DNA from: Bacillota bacterium
GTDB taxonomy: Bacteria; Bacillota; Sulfobacillia; JAJZYS01; JAJYTV01
Assembly (NCBI GenBank): GCA_021793215.1
Contig: JAJYTE010000002.1
Coordinates: forward strand, 1 to 64,000
Reading direction: 5' to 3'
DNA: 64,000 nt
Part shown: piece by piece, positions 7,577-16,280 of the stretch
Layout: the number at the start of each line of letters is the position of its first letter
Numbering within the stretch: the first letter of the stretch is position 1
Notes under the pieces: model-generated
The model's database searches: none
What the model was told of the DNA's origin: nothing
What the model saw: only the letters and a program-made list of their open reading frames with translations
Translations under genes and position numbers: made by a program

Positions 7577-8008
7577 ATGCGTCGCAAGACTCGCCTTGGA
7601 ATCGCGGCGGCGATCGTCGTCGTCGCCCTTGGGTTCCTGCTGGCGAACGGCCTGCATCATTTCACGGAGTACTACCTGACCATCCCGCAGCTGCAGGCGC
7701 AGCGGGCGGCGCTCGGCAGCTCGCCTGTGCGCGTCGCGGGCGTCGTCATCGGCAAGAGCGTCGTGTACAAGCCAAGCCAGGGCTACCTCGCGTTCACGAT
7801 GCGCGACGGCAGTCGCGACCTCAAGGTCGTCTACAAGGGACCGGAGCCGGACACGTTCGGCGCACCGGACGTGCAGGCGATCGCCGACGGACACCTGCAG
7901 GCGGATGGCACATTCCTCGCCCAGTCGCTGCTGATGAAGTGCCCTTCGCACTACCAGCCCGCGACGCCCACGACCGCGCCGCAGGAGACCAATGGCACTC
8001 AGGGCTGA
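7577..8008 (+). CDS. ccmE: Cytochrome c maturation heme chaperone CcmE (CxxxY type)
   Basis: Membrane-anchored heme chaperone of cytochrome c maturation System I. An N-terminal helix (residues 8-25) anchors an OB-fold domain with VRVAGVVIGKSV and a VVYKG-PD-F core. The heme-binding residue, His in HxxxY of E. coli, is Cys here: C122-P-S-H-Y126, the CxxxY variant described in archaea and Desulfovibrio. The 143-residue length is normal. The start at 7577 follows a GGGGGAAG site. The gene heads the ccm cluster and overlaps the next gene by 17 bp. Confidence 0.9.
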   Translation: MRRKTRLGIAAAIVVVALGFLLANGLHHFTEYYLTIPQLQAQRAALGSSPVRVAGVVIGKSVVYKPSQGYLAFTMRDGSRDLKVVYKGPEPDTFGAPDVQAIADGHLQADGTFLAQSLLMKCPSHYQPATPTTAPQETNGTQG

Positions 8009-8612
8009 TCACCTCATCGCGAGCCTCGTAGCGGCGGCGCTGCTACTCTGGGCCGCGCCGACGCGCGCCGCAGGAGGTATGCCCTCCGGGCCGGTCGCCA
8101 TGGCCGTCATCGACAAGGTGGGCGGCGCGCTGCGCGTGACGGAGACCGTGTCGCAGCCTGGCCGCGGGCGGTTCGCGCTCTGGCCCGGTGCGTACGACGT
8201 CTCGGTGCCGGCAGGCGCTGCGGCGCTGGAGGCGGGCTACTTCACCGTACCGCCCGGCGTCGGGTCGGCGCAGGTGAAGTTCTACGTGCCGTTTCCGAAG
8301 ACGGGACTGACGCTGCACTGGCCGTTTCCGACGCGCGTCGGCGCGCTCTGGGTGCTCGTCGGCAACGGCCTCAGGCTGCCCGTGATCCTCAACCAGAAGT
8401 TTTACACGGCGCCCAGCACCGTCTGGGACGGCTCCGACTACCAGGTGTACCAGGCGAAGGCGGTCCAGAAGTCGCTGCTGTTGAACCTCCAGCCCGCACC
8501 GCCGACCCCCACCCTCTCCCAGCGCTTGCTACCGTGGCTTTGGACCTTGCCGGGCCTGCTGCTTGCATGGACCCTGCTGCGGCGCCTGCGGCGGCGGCGG
8601 CGATATGCTTGA
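7992..8612 (+). CDS. Unrecognised exported protein within the ccm cluster
   Basis: I do not recognise this 206-residue protein. It has a cleavable-looking signal peptide (hydrophobic residues 9-21, then a PTRAAG-type site), a soluble beta-rich region of about 150 residues containing VTETVSQPGRGRF, and one C-terminal membrane helix near residues 180-196 followed by the basic tail RRLRRRRR. The layout (outside domain, single C-terminal anchor) resembles accessory assembly proteins. It overlaps ccmE by 17 bp and ccmA by 8 bp, so it is certainly in the operon, and a role in heme or apocytochrome handling outside the membrane is a reasonable inference. Confidence 0.75.
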   Translation: MALRADHLIASLVAAALLLWAAPTRAAGGMPSGPVAMAVIDKVGGALRVTETVSQPGRGRFALWPGAYDVSVPAGAAALEAGYFTVPPGVGSAQVKFYVPFPKTGLTLHWPFPTRVGALWVLVGNGLRLPVILNQKFYTAPSTVWDGSDYQVYQAKAVQKSLLLNLQPAPPTPTLSQRLLPWLWTLPGLLLAWTLLRRLRRRRRYA

Positions 8613-9312
8613 GGGAAGACAGCTTCGCCTCTCGATCGGCAGCCGCGCGATCCTACGCGGCATCGACGTGTCCCTTGCGCCGGGAGACTGCCTCGGCCTG
8701 TACGGCGCGAACGGAGCGGGCAAGTCGACGCTGCTTAGCATCCTGAGCCTGCAGCGCGAGCCATCCTCGGGGCGCCTACGCATGTTCGGGGAGCCCGCGC
8801 GGATCGATGACCTTGCGCTGCGGCGCCGACTCGGCTACCTTGGGCACGAACCCGGGGTCTTCCTTGGACTCACAGGACATGAGAATCTTGTCTTCTACGG
8901 CCGGCTCTACCGCCTGGATCGCGTGCACCAGCGCGCGGAGGAGGCGCTGGTACGGGTCGGCCTGAGCCCCTTCCGTCACGAGGCGGTGCGGAGCTACTCC
9001 GCAGGGATGCGCCAACGCCTCGCGCTCGCGCGGGCGACACTGCACCGACCGGAGATCCTGCTGCTCGATGAGCCCCACCAGAGCCTCGATCCCGCCGGCG
9101 CCGACCTGCTCGACGACGAGATCCGCGAGCACTGCGCACGCGGGGGCGCCGTGATCTTCGCGAGTCACGAGGTAGACCGCGGCTACCGGCTCGCCACCCG
9201 CCTGATGGTGCTGCGCCGCGGCAGAGTGGAATGGCAGGCGGAGCAGGGCGCGGCGGGCGAGGACGAGTTCCGCCACGCGCTCGGCGTGGCGCTCGGAGTG
9301 GGCGCGCGGTGA
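8605..9312 (+). CDS. ccmA: Heme exporter ATPase CcmA
   Basis: ABC ATPase that drives release of holo-CcmE from CcmC. Walker A is GANGAGKST near residue 38, the signature is YSAGMRQR and Walker B is ILLLDEP followed by HQSLD; the switch His is in FASHE. The ATG at 8605, overlapping the upstream stop, is preferred to an upstream in-frame ATG at 8563 because it begins right before the typical LEGRQLRLSIG strand. The 235-residue size fits CcmA. It overlaps ccmB by 4 bp (GTGA). Confidence 0.9.
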   Translation: MLEGRQLRLSIGSRAILRGIDVSLAPGDCLGLYGANGAGKSTLLSILSLQREPSSGRLRMFGEPARIDDLALRRRLGYLGHEPGVFLGLTGHENLVFYGRLYRLDRVHQRAEEALVRVGLSPFRHEAVRSYSAGMRQRLALARATLHRPEILLLDEPHQSLDPAGADLLDDEIREHCARGGAVIFASHEVDRGYRLATRLMVLRRGRVEWQAEQGAAGEDEFRHALGVALGVGAR

Positions 9313-9971
9313 TCCGGTCGGCTGGCTGGATTCTATGGAAGGACATCACGCTCGAGTTGCGGGGCCGCGAACTGCTCCTGCCGGCCGGCGTGTTCGGCCT
9401 CGTGATCGCGATGCTGTACGGGTTCGCCTTCGACCCGTCGAAGAGCGGACTGCACGGGATGTTCCCGGGACTGCTGTGGCTCGGCATCTTCTTCGCGAGT
9501 TTCCTCGCCGTTGGACGGGCCTTCTCCATCGAGGCCGACTCGGCCCAACAGCTCCTCCTGGCACCGATCGACCGCGGCGCGCTGTTTGTGGCCAAACTGG
9601 CACTGAACGTGCTGCTCACCCTGGTGCTCGCAGCCGTGATGACGCCGGCCTTCACGGTCCTCCTCCAGACAGCGCTGCCGGCCGAGGTCGGCACCTTCCT
9701 GGTGATCGAGGCGCTGGGTCTCGTCGGCTTCGCTGCCGCCGGGACGGCGATGGGCGCACTGGCGGCGCAGACGCGGCTGAGGGAGTTGCTCCTGCCGGTG
9801 CTGCTGCTTCCCTTCACCTCCCCGCTGCTGCTCGGAGTCGTGAGCGCCACCTCTGCCCTCTACGGGCCGACCCCCGCCGCGGCGAGCAGCTGGATCGGAC
9901 TCATTGCCATCTTCGACGTCATCTTCATCGTCGTTCCGGCGCTGCTATTCGAGTTCCTGACGGAGGTGTGA
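9309..9971 (+). CDS. ccmB: Heme exporter membrane protein CcmB
   Basis: Six-helix membrane partner of CcmA. The 220-residue product starts with the family-like WILWKDITLELRGRE segment and contains the SFLAVGRAFSIEADSAQQ-LLLAP motif typical of CcmB. The GTG at 9309 overlaps the ccmA stop. Its stop is one base from the ccmC start. Identification rests on the motif, helix pattern and position between ccmA and ccmC. Confidence 0.9.
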   Translation: MIRSAGWILWKDITLELRGRELLLPAGVFGLVIAMLYGFAFDPSKSGLHGMFPGLLWLGIFFASFLAVGRAFSIEADSAQQLLLAPIDRGALFVAKLALNVLLTLVLAAVMTPAFTVLLQTALPAEVGTFLVIEALGLVGFAAAGTAMGALAAQTRLRELLLPVLLLPFTSPLLLGVVSATSALYGPTPAAASSWIGLIAIFDVIFIVVPALLFEFLTEV

Positions 9972-9972
9972 C

Positions 9973-10650
9973 ATGCGCTATCTGCGCTGGGTGATTCTGC
10001 CGCTATGGCTCGCCGCGCTCTACCTGGCGCTGATCTGGGTACCGGACGAGCGCTCTCTCGGGGTTTCGTACCGCATCTTTTACATCCATATGGGCGTGGC
10101 GATGTCGGCGCTCATCGTACTGACGGTGAACTTCGTGATCTCGCTGCTCATCGTGTTCATGCGCGGGAGGCGGGAGCAGCTCGACCACTACGCCCAGGCG
10201 ACGGCGGAGGTCGGCCTCCTGATGACGACCGCCACGCTCGCGTCCGGAATGCTTTGGGCCAAGGTCGCCTGGGGTGCCTACTGGACGTGGGACCCGCGCC
10301 TCACGACGACGGCCATCCTCTGGTTCCTCTACGCGGGGTACCTTCTGCTGCGCGAGGCGATCGACCAGCCGCAGAAGCGGATCGTCTACAGCGCGGTCTA
10401 CGGGCTCATCGTGTTCATCGACGTGCCGATCGTGTACGAGAGCGTCCGCTGGTGGTCGAGCATCCACCCGGTCGTCTTCACGGAGAGCGGCATGAACATC
10501 ACGCCGCAGATGTTCATCGCGGTGCTGTTCTTCTTCTTCGCCATGATCCTCTTCTCGATCGACCTGATCGCGCTCAGGGCGAAGCAGCAGGCGCTGCGGG
10601 AGAAACTCGAACGCTTGCGGGAGAAGCGGCTCGGCGACCTCGGATACTGA
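9973..10650 (+). CDS. ccmC: Heme-handling protein CcmC
   Basis: Membrane protein that loads heme onto CcmE. The tryptophan-rich WWD motif is present as WGAYWTWDPRLT, flanked by conserved periplasmic His residues (YIHMG near residue 39 and SSIHPVVF near residue 170) that ligate heme. Six membrane helices and 225 residues match CcmC rather than the much larger CcmF. A charged C-terminal tail (REKLERLREKR) is cytoplasmic. ccmF and ccmH homologues are not in this window. Confidence 0.93.
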   Translation: MRYLRWVILPLWLAALYLALIWVPDERSLGVSYRIFYIHMGVAMSALIVLTVNFVISLLIVFMRGRREQLDHYAQATAEVGLLMTTATLASGMLWAKVAWGAYWTWDPRLTTTAILWFLYAGYLLLREAIDQPQKRIVYSAVYGLIVFIDVPIVYESVRWWSSIHPVVFTESGMNITPQMFIAVLFFFFAMILFSIDLIALRAKQQALREKLERLREKRLGDLGY

Positions 10651-10682
10651 GAGCATCCCGGCAAGCGAGGAGGGGATCGGTC

Positions 10683-10841
10683 GTGTCGGTGGAAAAGCAG
10701 TTCCTCGAGTACGTGTTCTTCGCGTACTCTGCCGTGTTCTTGCTGATCTTCCTATTCGTGACGAACGTATGGCGGCGTACCCGCCGCCTGGAGCAGCAGC
10801 TGAGCGCCCTGGAGGGCGACGGCGAGAAGGAGACGCGCTAA
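10683..10841 (+). CDS. ccmD: Small CcmD-like membrane protein
   Basis: 52-residue protein, GTG start preceded by GAGGAGG. One membrane helix (FLEYVFFAYSAVFLLIFLFV) follows a short N-terminus, then a basic stretch WRRTRRLEQQL and an acidic end. Size, topology and position right after ccmC fit CcmD, which stabilises the CcmABC complex with holo-CcmE. Sequence conservation in this family is low, so the call rests mainly on position and topology. Confidence 0.75.
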   Translation: MSVEKQFLEYVFFAYSAVFLLIFLFVTNVWRRTRRLEQQLSALEGDGEKETR

Positions 10842-10844
10842 CGG

Positions 10845-11510
10845 ATGAAGGGCCACCAGGCCTGGGCCATGCTGGGGATCGTGGTACTCCTCGGCGTCCT
10901 CCTGGGGGTGCAGTTCCGCATCAACCGAGGGACTCCAGCCGTCGGGCCGGAGAACGTCGGCGAGATGGCCGTCCTGCTCCTGCACTCCGAGAGTCAGGAC
11001 CAGAGGCTCGCGCAGGAAGTGGCCACTCTGAAAGCGCAGTTGCTCGCGCGCGAGCAGGGCGTAACGCGGTACAAGGAACTCGTGCAGCAGCTCAACCAGG
11101 CGCGGGAGCAGGCTGGCCTCACGAAGGTCAGCGGCAAGGGCGTGACGGTCCTCATGACCGAGCCGGCCTCGGGTCCTGGCGGGAGCGGCATCTTCTCCAT
11201 CCACGACACCGACGTGCTGATGATCCTCAACGAGTTGCGCGCCGCAGGTGCCTACGCACTGTCGATCAACGGGCAGCGCGTCGTCGCCACGACGGAGGTG
11301 CGACAGGCGGGGTCGATCTTCTCGATCAACAACGGCCCGGCCGCACCGCCGTTCACGATCATCGCGCTCGGGAACCCGACGACCCTGCGGCAGGCGCTGA
11401 CGCTTCGCGGCGGCGTCGTCGACACGCTGCAAGCAGTGGGCATCGGTGTGAAGATCAAAATCTCTGACCAGTTGGACGTGCCTGCGTACCAGGGTGCCGA
11501 CCTGCCGTAG
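10845..11510 (+). CDS. DUF881 family membrane-anchored protein
   Basis: 221-residue protein of the DUF881 family (YlxW/YlxX-like in Bacillus). An N-terminal helix (residues 8-23) is followed by a coiled-coil stretch around residues 50-85 and the family core with GKGVTVLMTEP, a D-V--ILNELRAAGA segment, and INGQRVVATTEVR. Function is unknown; relatives often lie near division genes, but here it closes the ccm operon, 4 bp after ccmD. It is followed by a terminator-like hairpin. Confidence 0.85.
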   Translation: MKGHQAWAMLGIVVLLGVLLGVQFRINRGTPAVGPENVGEMAVLLLHSESQDQRLAQEVATLKAQLLAREQGVTRYKELVQQLNQAREQAGLTKVSGKGVTVLMTEPASGPGGSGIFSIHDTDVLMILNELRAAGAYALSINGQRVVATTEVRQAGSIFSINNGPAAPPFTIIALGNPTTLRQALTLRGGVVDTLQAVGIGVKIKISDQLDVPAYQGADLP

Positions 11511-11540
11511 GACGCGACGGCTCGTTCGAGCCGATGGGGG

Positions 11541-11590
11541 GGCCGTATGGGCCAAGATCGCGGCCCGTACGGCCCGCGTGGCTTTTCTTC
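11541..11590 (+). terminator. Terminator after the ccm-DUF881 operon
   Basis: Thirteen-bp stem with one G-T pair (11541-11553 with 11562-11574), then GCTTTTCTTCTCC. A smaller hairpin GGCTCG-TT-CGAGCC at 11519-11532 precedes it. Confidence 0.6.
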
Positions 11591-11604
11591 TCCAGTTCCG
11601 GTGG

Positions 11605-11610
11605 TACAAT
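11605..11610 (+). promoter_or_regulatory. -10 box of the citrate synthase gene
   Basis: TACAAT preceded by GG, 57 bases before the ATG. The -35 region (CTTTTC near 11582) is poor and overlaps the upstream terminator tail. Confidence 0.5.
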
Positions 11611-11667
11611 GGTCGGTGGAGCGAGACCTTCCCGGTCTGCTTAACGCTTGGAAAGGGATGGTCAGGC

Positions 11668-12795
11668 ATGGCGGACACCGGAACCAAAGCCGGGCTCGAA
11701 GATGTAGTCGCCGGAACATCGGATATCTGCTTCATCGACGGCAAGGAAGGGCGCCTCGTCTACGCGGGATACGATATCCATGACCTTGCCAACCATGGTA
11801 GCTTCGAGGAGACGCTGTACCTCCTGTGGCATGACAAGTTGCCGACCCGGTCGGAACTGGACACCCTGCAGTCGGCGATGCGGAGCCAGTCCTCCGTACC
11901 GGAGCCGGTCCTGCGCCTGATCGAGAGCATGCCGAAGGACGCCGAGCCGATGGAGGTGCTGCGCACCGCCGTCTCCGCGATGTCCGTCTACGACCCGGAC
12001 GACCACGACAACAGCTACGAAGCGTCCGTGCGCAAGGCGGAGCGGCTTGTCGCCCGCTTCCCGACGCTCGTCGCGGCGATCGGCCGCGTGATGCAGGGGA
12101 AGCAGCCGATCGCACCGGACCCCGGTCTGAACGTCGCGCACAACTTCCTGCACATGCTCTTCGGCGAGAACGTCGACGAACGCCTCGCGCAGATCTTTGA
12201 CGTCTGCCTGATCCTGCACGCGGACCACGAGCTGAACGCCTCGACGTTCTCGGCCCGCGTCACCGCCGGCACGCTCTCTGACGTCTACTCGGCGATCACC
12301 TCTGCGGTCGGCACCCTGAAGGGGCCGCTGCACGGCGGGGCCAACGAGCAGGTCATGCGGATGCTGCTGGAGATCGGCACGATCGACAACTCGGAGCACT
12401 GGATCACCGACGCCCTGCAGCAGAAGAAGAAGATCATGGGCTTCGGCCACCGCGTCTACCGCACCGAGGACCCCCGCGCGACGCACCTGCGCCGGTTCAG
12501 CGAGGAAGTCGGCAAGAAGATGGGCGACGCGAAGTGGTACGAGATGTCCCGCATCGTCGAGCGCGTCGTGCTCGAGCAGAAGGGTCTTTACCCGAACGTC
12601 GACTTCTACTCGGCGTCAACCTACTACATGATGGGCCTGCCGATTCCTCTGTTCACCCCGATCTTCGCCCTCAGCCGCATCTCCGGCTGGACGGCGCACG
12701 TGCTCGAGCAGTACCGCAACAACCGCCTGATTCGCCCGCGGGCCGAGTACACCGGCCCCGAGCGCAGGGAGTACGTGGAGATCGCGCAGCGCTGA
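11668..12795 (+). CDS. gltA: Citrate synthase
   Basis: Condenses acetyl-CoA and oxaloacetate to citrate. The 375-residue enzyme is of the short Gram-positive/archaeal type. Catalytic His residues lie in LILHADHELNAS and GPLHGGANEQ, the CoA/oxaloacetate loop is MGFGHRVYRTEDPRA, and the catalytic Asp is in NVDFYSASTYY. ATG at 11668 follows a GGAAAGGGA site and a TACAAT promoter box. It is the first gene of a same-strand run of TCA genes extending to sucD. Sequence alone does not exclude a related 2-methylcitrate synthase, but the neighbours favour citrate synthase. Confidence 0.94.
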   Translation: MADTGTKAGLEDVVAGTSDICFIDGKEGRLVYAGYDIHDLANHGSFEETLYLLWHDKLPTRSELDTLQSAMRSQSSVPEPVLRLIESMPKDAEPMEVLRTAVSAMSVYDPDDHDNSYEASVRKAERLVARFPTLVAAIGRVMQGKQPIAPDPGLNVAHNFLHMLFGENVDERLAQIFDVCLILHADHELNASTFSARVTAGTLSDVYSAITSAVGTLKGPLHGGANEQVMRMLLEIGTIDNSEHWITDALQQKKKIMGFGHRVYRTEDPRATHLRRFSEEVGKKMGDAKWYEMSRIVERVVLEQKGLYPNVDFYSASTYYMMGLPIPLFTPIFALSRISGWTAHVLEQYRNNRLIRPRAEYTGPERREYVEIAQR

Positions 12796-12868
12796 AGGGA
12801 TTCCCCGCTCCCGGTCGAGGGCGTCGCCTTTGACCGGGGGCGATCTATGAATATGGGAGGAACGCGGA

Positions 12869-14095
12869 GTGGCAGGATTGCAAGTGCCGGAGGGAGACAA
12901 GATCCGTTACGAGGGTGGACACCTCTCTGTGCCCGACCAACCGATCGTCCCGTACATCGAGGGTGACGGGACCGGAGTGGACATCTGGCCACCGTCGCGG
13001 GAGGTCCTGGACGCAGCGGTTCGGCTCGCCTACGGCGGCAAGCGCAAGATCGCGTGGATGCAGGTGTTCGCCGGCGAGGCGGCGCACCAGAAGTTCGGCA
13101 GCTGGATGCCGGACGAGACCCTGGAGGCCTTCCGCGAGTACCGTGTCGGCATCAAGGGACCGCTGACGACTCCGGTCGGCGGGGGCATCCGCTCACTGAA
13201 CGTGATGCTCCGCCAGGAGCTCGACCTCTACGCCTGCGTGCGGCCAGTGCGCTACTTCGAGGGAGTTCCCTGCCCGGTGAAGCACCCCGAGAAGGTCGAT
13301 ATGGTCATCTTCCGTGAGAACACGGAGGACGTGTACTCTGGCATCGAGTGGCCGGCTGGCACCGAGGAGAACCGCCGCCTCGCCGAGCTGCTGAAGGAAC
13401 TTGGGCGGCCTGTGCGCGAGGGGTCCGGCATCGGCATCAAGCCGATCTCACCGTTCGGTTCGAAGCGCCTCGTCCGCAAGGCGATCCAGTACGCGCTTGA
13501 GCAGGGGCGCAAGAGCGTAACCTTGGTGCACAAGGGCAACATCATGAAGTACACCGAAGGCGCCTTCCGCGAGTGGGGCTACGAGGTAGCGAAGGACGAG
13601 TTCCGCGACAAGATCATCACCTGGGACGAGATGCAGGCCCAGGGCGGCAAGCAGCCTGAGGGCAAATTACTCATCCAGGACGTCATCGCCGACAACATGT
13701 TCCAGCAGATCCTCGTGCGTCCCCAGCTGTACGACGTGCTCGCGACCCCCAACCTGAACGGGGACTACATGTCCGACGCCTTGGCCGCACAGGTCGGCGG
13801 CATCGGCATCGCGCCGGGCGCGAACATGTCGGACGGCTACGCGATCTTCGAGGCCACCCACGGCACTGCGCCGAAGTACGCGGGGCAGGACAAGGTCAAC
13901 CCGGGCTCCGTCATCCTCTCGGGCGTGATGATGCTCGAGTACCTCGGGTGGAACGAGGCCGCACGCCTCGTGGTCCAGGGCATGGAGGCCGCGATCAAGG
14001 CCGGCAAGGTGACCTACGACCTCACGCCGGACCGCTCCGAGGGTCTCAAGGCATCCGAGTTTGGCGCGCAAGTGATCCAGCGGATGGAGGCGTAG
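12869..14095 (+). CDS. icd: Isocitrate dehydrogenase (NADP+)
   Basis: Oxidatively decarboxylates isocitrate to 2-oxoglutarate. The 408-residue protein follows E. coli Icd closely: [13 protein letters not shown], the substrate loop [13 protein letters not shown] (including the phosphorylatable Ser equivalent), [25 protein letters not shown] and [17 protein letters not shown]. The Lys-Tyr pair in APKYAG and the later Tyr/Arg (TYDLTPDR) are the NADP-selecting residues. GTG start follows GGGAGG at about 12856. mdh starts two bases after the stop. Confidence 0.96.
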   Translation: MAGLQVPEGDKIRYEGGHLSVPDQPIVPYIEGDGTGVDIWPPSREVLDAAVRLAYGGKRKIAWMQVFAGEAAHQKFGSWMPDETLEAFREYRVGIKGPLTTPVGGGIRSLNVMLRQELDLYACVRPVRYFEGVPCPVKHPEKVDMVIFRENTEDVYSGIEWPAGTEENRRLAELLKELGRPVREGSGIGIKPISPFGSKRLVRKAIQYALEQGRKSVTLVHKGNIMKYTEGAFREWGYEVAKDEFRDKIITWDEMQAQGGKQPEGKLLIQDVIADNMFQQILVRPQLYDVLATPNLNGDYMSDALAAQVGGIGIAPGANMSDGYAIFEATHGTAPKYAGQDKVNPGSVILSGVMMLEYLGWNEAARLVVQGMEAAIKAGKVTYDLTPDRSEGLKASEFGAQVIQRMEA

Positions 14096-14097
14096 TC

Positions 14098-15024
14098 ATG
14101 CGTGACAAGGTTACGGTGATCGGCGCCGGCAACGTCGGCGCGACGACGGCCCACTGGCTCCTGACGAAGAACATCTGCGACGTCGTCCTGGTGGACGTCG
14201 TCGACGGCGTGCCGCAAGGAAAGGCCCTCGACCTCTACGAGTCGTCGCCGGTCGCCGGCGCCTCGGTAGAGATCACCGGCAGCAACGACTACGCCGCCAC
14301 GAAGGGCTCCTCCGTCGTGGTCGTCACCGCGGGACTGCCGCGCAAGCCCGGCATGAGCCGCGACGACCTCCTCAAGGTGAACAACGACGTCGTGAGCCAG
14401 GTCGTGCGCAAGGCGCATGAGCAGTCTCCCGACGCCATCTTCATCACGGTGACGAACCCCGTGGACGTGATGACCTACGTCACGTGGAAGGCGACGGGCC
14501 TGCCGCCTGAGAAGGTGTTCGGAATGGCCGGCGTCCTCGACTCCGCGCGTTTCCGCGCCTTCCTGGCGATGGAGCTCGGGGTCTCCCCGCGCGACGTCGT
14601 CGCGTTCGTGATGGGCGGTCACGGCGACGCGATGGTGCCATTGACCCGCTACAGTTCCGTCGGCGGCATTCCGGTCGAGAAGCTCGTGTCGCGCGAGCGG
14701 CTCGACGCGATCGTCGCGCGTACGCGCACCGGCGGCGGCGAGATCGTCAACCTGTTGAAGACGGGCAGCGCGTACTTCGCGCCCGGCGCGTCGGCGGCGG
14801 AGATGGTCGAGGCGGTCCTCGGAGACCAGAAGCGCGTGCTGCCGGTCGTCGCGCACCTCGACGGCGAGTACGGGCAGAAGGACATCTACGTCGGCGTTCC
14901 CGCCCTGCTCGGCAAGGGCGGCGTCGAGAAGATCTTCGAGATCGACTTCACGCCCGAAGAGACCGCAGCGTTCCAGCACTCGGTCGACGGTGTGCGCGAG
15001 CCCCTTTCCGTCCTGGGTCTCTGA
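14098..15024 (+). CDS. mdh: Malate dehydrogenase (LDH-like type)
   Basis: Interconverts malate and oxaloacetate. The 308-residue product has the NAD-binding GAGNVGATTA at the N-terminus, Asp in LVDVVDG that prefers NAD, the mobile-loop GLPRKPGMSRDDLL whose extra Arg specifies malate rather than lactate, ITVTNPVDVMTY, and the catalytic His in MGGHGDAMVPL. ATG at 14098 is two bases after icd; the malic enzyme follows within three bases, so this is one transcription unit. Confidence 0.95.
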   Translation: MRDKVTVIGAGNVGATTAHWLLTKNICDVVLVDVVDGVPQGKALDLYESSPVAGASVEITGSNDYAATKGSSVVVVTAGLPRKPGMSRDDLLKVNNDVVSQVVRKAHEQSPDAIFITVTNPVDVMTYVTWKATGLPPEKVFGMAGVLDSARFRAFLAMELGVSPRDVVAFVMGGHGDAMVPLTRYSSVGGIPVEKLVSRERLDAIVARTRTGGGEIVNLLKTGSAYFAPGASAAEMVEAVLGDQKRVLPVVAHLDGEYGQKDIYVGVPALLGKGGVEKIFEIDFTPEETAAFQHSVDGVREPLSVLGL

Positions 15025-15026
15025 CC

Positions 15027-16262
15027 ATGCGTCTGCGTGAGGAAGCCCTAGAGTACCACCGGGTCCACCACGGCAAAATCGAAGTGACGAGTCGCGTTCC
15101 TCTGACAACGCAGCAGGACCTGTCGCTCGCGTACACGCCGGGCGTGGCGGAGCCGTGCAAGCAGATCGTCGAGGAACCGGATTCCGTCTACGAGTACACC
15201 AACAAGGGGAACCTCGTCGCGATCCTGACCGACGGTTCCGCGGTGCTCGGCCTCGGGGACATCGGACCGGCGGCGGGCCTCCCCGTGATGGAGGGCAAGG
15301 CCGTCCTCTTCAAGGCGTTCGGCGGCGTCGACGCCTTCCCGCTGCTGATCAACAGCCAGGACGTCAACCAGATCGTCGAGACGATGAAGCTCCTCGAGCC
15401 CGGGTTCGGGGGCGTGAACCTTGAGGACATCGCCGCGCCGCGCTGCTTCGAGATCGAGCGCCGGCTGCGCGAGGAGCTCGACATACCGGTCTTCCATGAC
15501 GACCAGCACGGAACCGCGATCGTCGTGGGCGCCGCGTTCCTGAACGCGCTGCGCGTCGTCCAGAAGCCGATCGGGGAGATGCGCATCGTGTTCAACGGCG
15601 CGGGCGCCTCCGCGACGCAGGTCGCGAAGATGCTGCTGAACCTCGGCGCCAAGAACGTGATCCTCTGCGACCGCCAGGGACTGATCTACGAAGGGCGCGA
15701 AGGCCTCAACGAGGACAAGGAGGCGCTCGCGAAGATCACGAACCCGGAGCGCGTCCGGGGTTCGCTCGCCGACGCACTGCGTGGGGCCGACGCCTTCATC
15801 GGGCTCTCGGTCGCAGGCGCCGTGACGATGGACCAGCTGCGCGGCATGCGGCCGAAGGGCATCGTGTTCGCGCTCGCGAACCCCGTTCCGGAGATCTGGC
15901 CGGTGCAGGCCGTCGAGGTGGGCGCCACCGTCGTCGGCACGGGCCGTTCGGACTTCGCGAACCAGATCAACAACGTGCTCGGCTTCCCGGGCGTCTTCCG
16001 CGGCGCCTTGGACGTTCGGGCACGCTTCGTCACGGAGGGGATGAAGCAGGCGGCGGCACGGGCGATCGCGGGGCTGATCAGCGATGAGGACCTGCGCCCG
16101 GACTACGTCATCCCGGCTCCGCTCGACCTGCGCGTCGGACCGGCCGTAGCGCGCGCCGTGGCCCAGGCGGCGATCGAAGAGGGGTTCGCGCGGCGCCATG
16201 TGGATCCGGCGGAGGTCGAGCAGCACTGCATCGAGCTCACGCGCCCGAAGACATCCGCCTAG
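15027..16262 (+). CDS. NAD(P)-dependent malic enzyme (short type)
   Basis: Decarboxylates malate to pyruvate. At 411 residues it is the short bacterial form lacking the phosphotransacetylase-like tail. The catalytic Tyr lies in LAYTPGVAEPC, the Lys in VMEGKAVLFKAFGG, metal-binding acids in EDIAAPRCFEIE and DDQHGTA, and the nucleotide site is FNGAGASATQ. It follows mdh by three bases and precedes sucC by 18, linking the TCA genes to pyruvate supply. Cofactor preference cannot be decided by eye. Confidence 0.93.
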   Translation: MRLREEALEYHRVHHGKIEVTSRVPLTTQQDLSLAYTPGVAEPCKQIVEEPDSVYEYTNKGNLVAILTDGSAVLGLGDIGPAAGLPVMEGKAVLFKAFGGVDAFPLLINSQDVNQIVETMKLLEPGFGGVNLEDIAAPRCFEIERRLREELDIPVFHDDQHGTAIVVGAAFLNALRVVQKPIGEMRIVFNGAGASATQVAKMLLNLGAKNVILCDRQGLIYEGREGLNEDKEALAKITNPERVRGSLADALRGADAFIGLSVAGAVTMDQLRGMRPKGIVFALANPVPEIWPVQAVEVGATVVGTGRSDFANQINNVLGFPGVFRGALDVRARFVTEGMKQAAARAIAGLISDEDLRPDYVIPAPLDLRVGPAVARAVAQAAIEEGFARRHVDPAEVEQHCIELTRPKTSA

Positions 16263-16280
16263 CGGGGAGAGGATAGTGGC

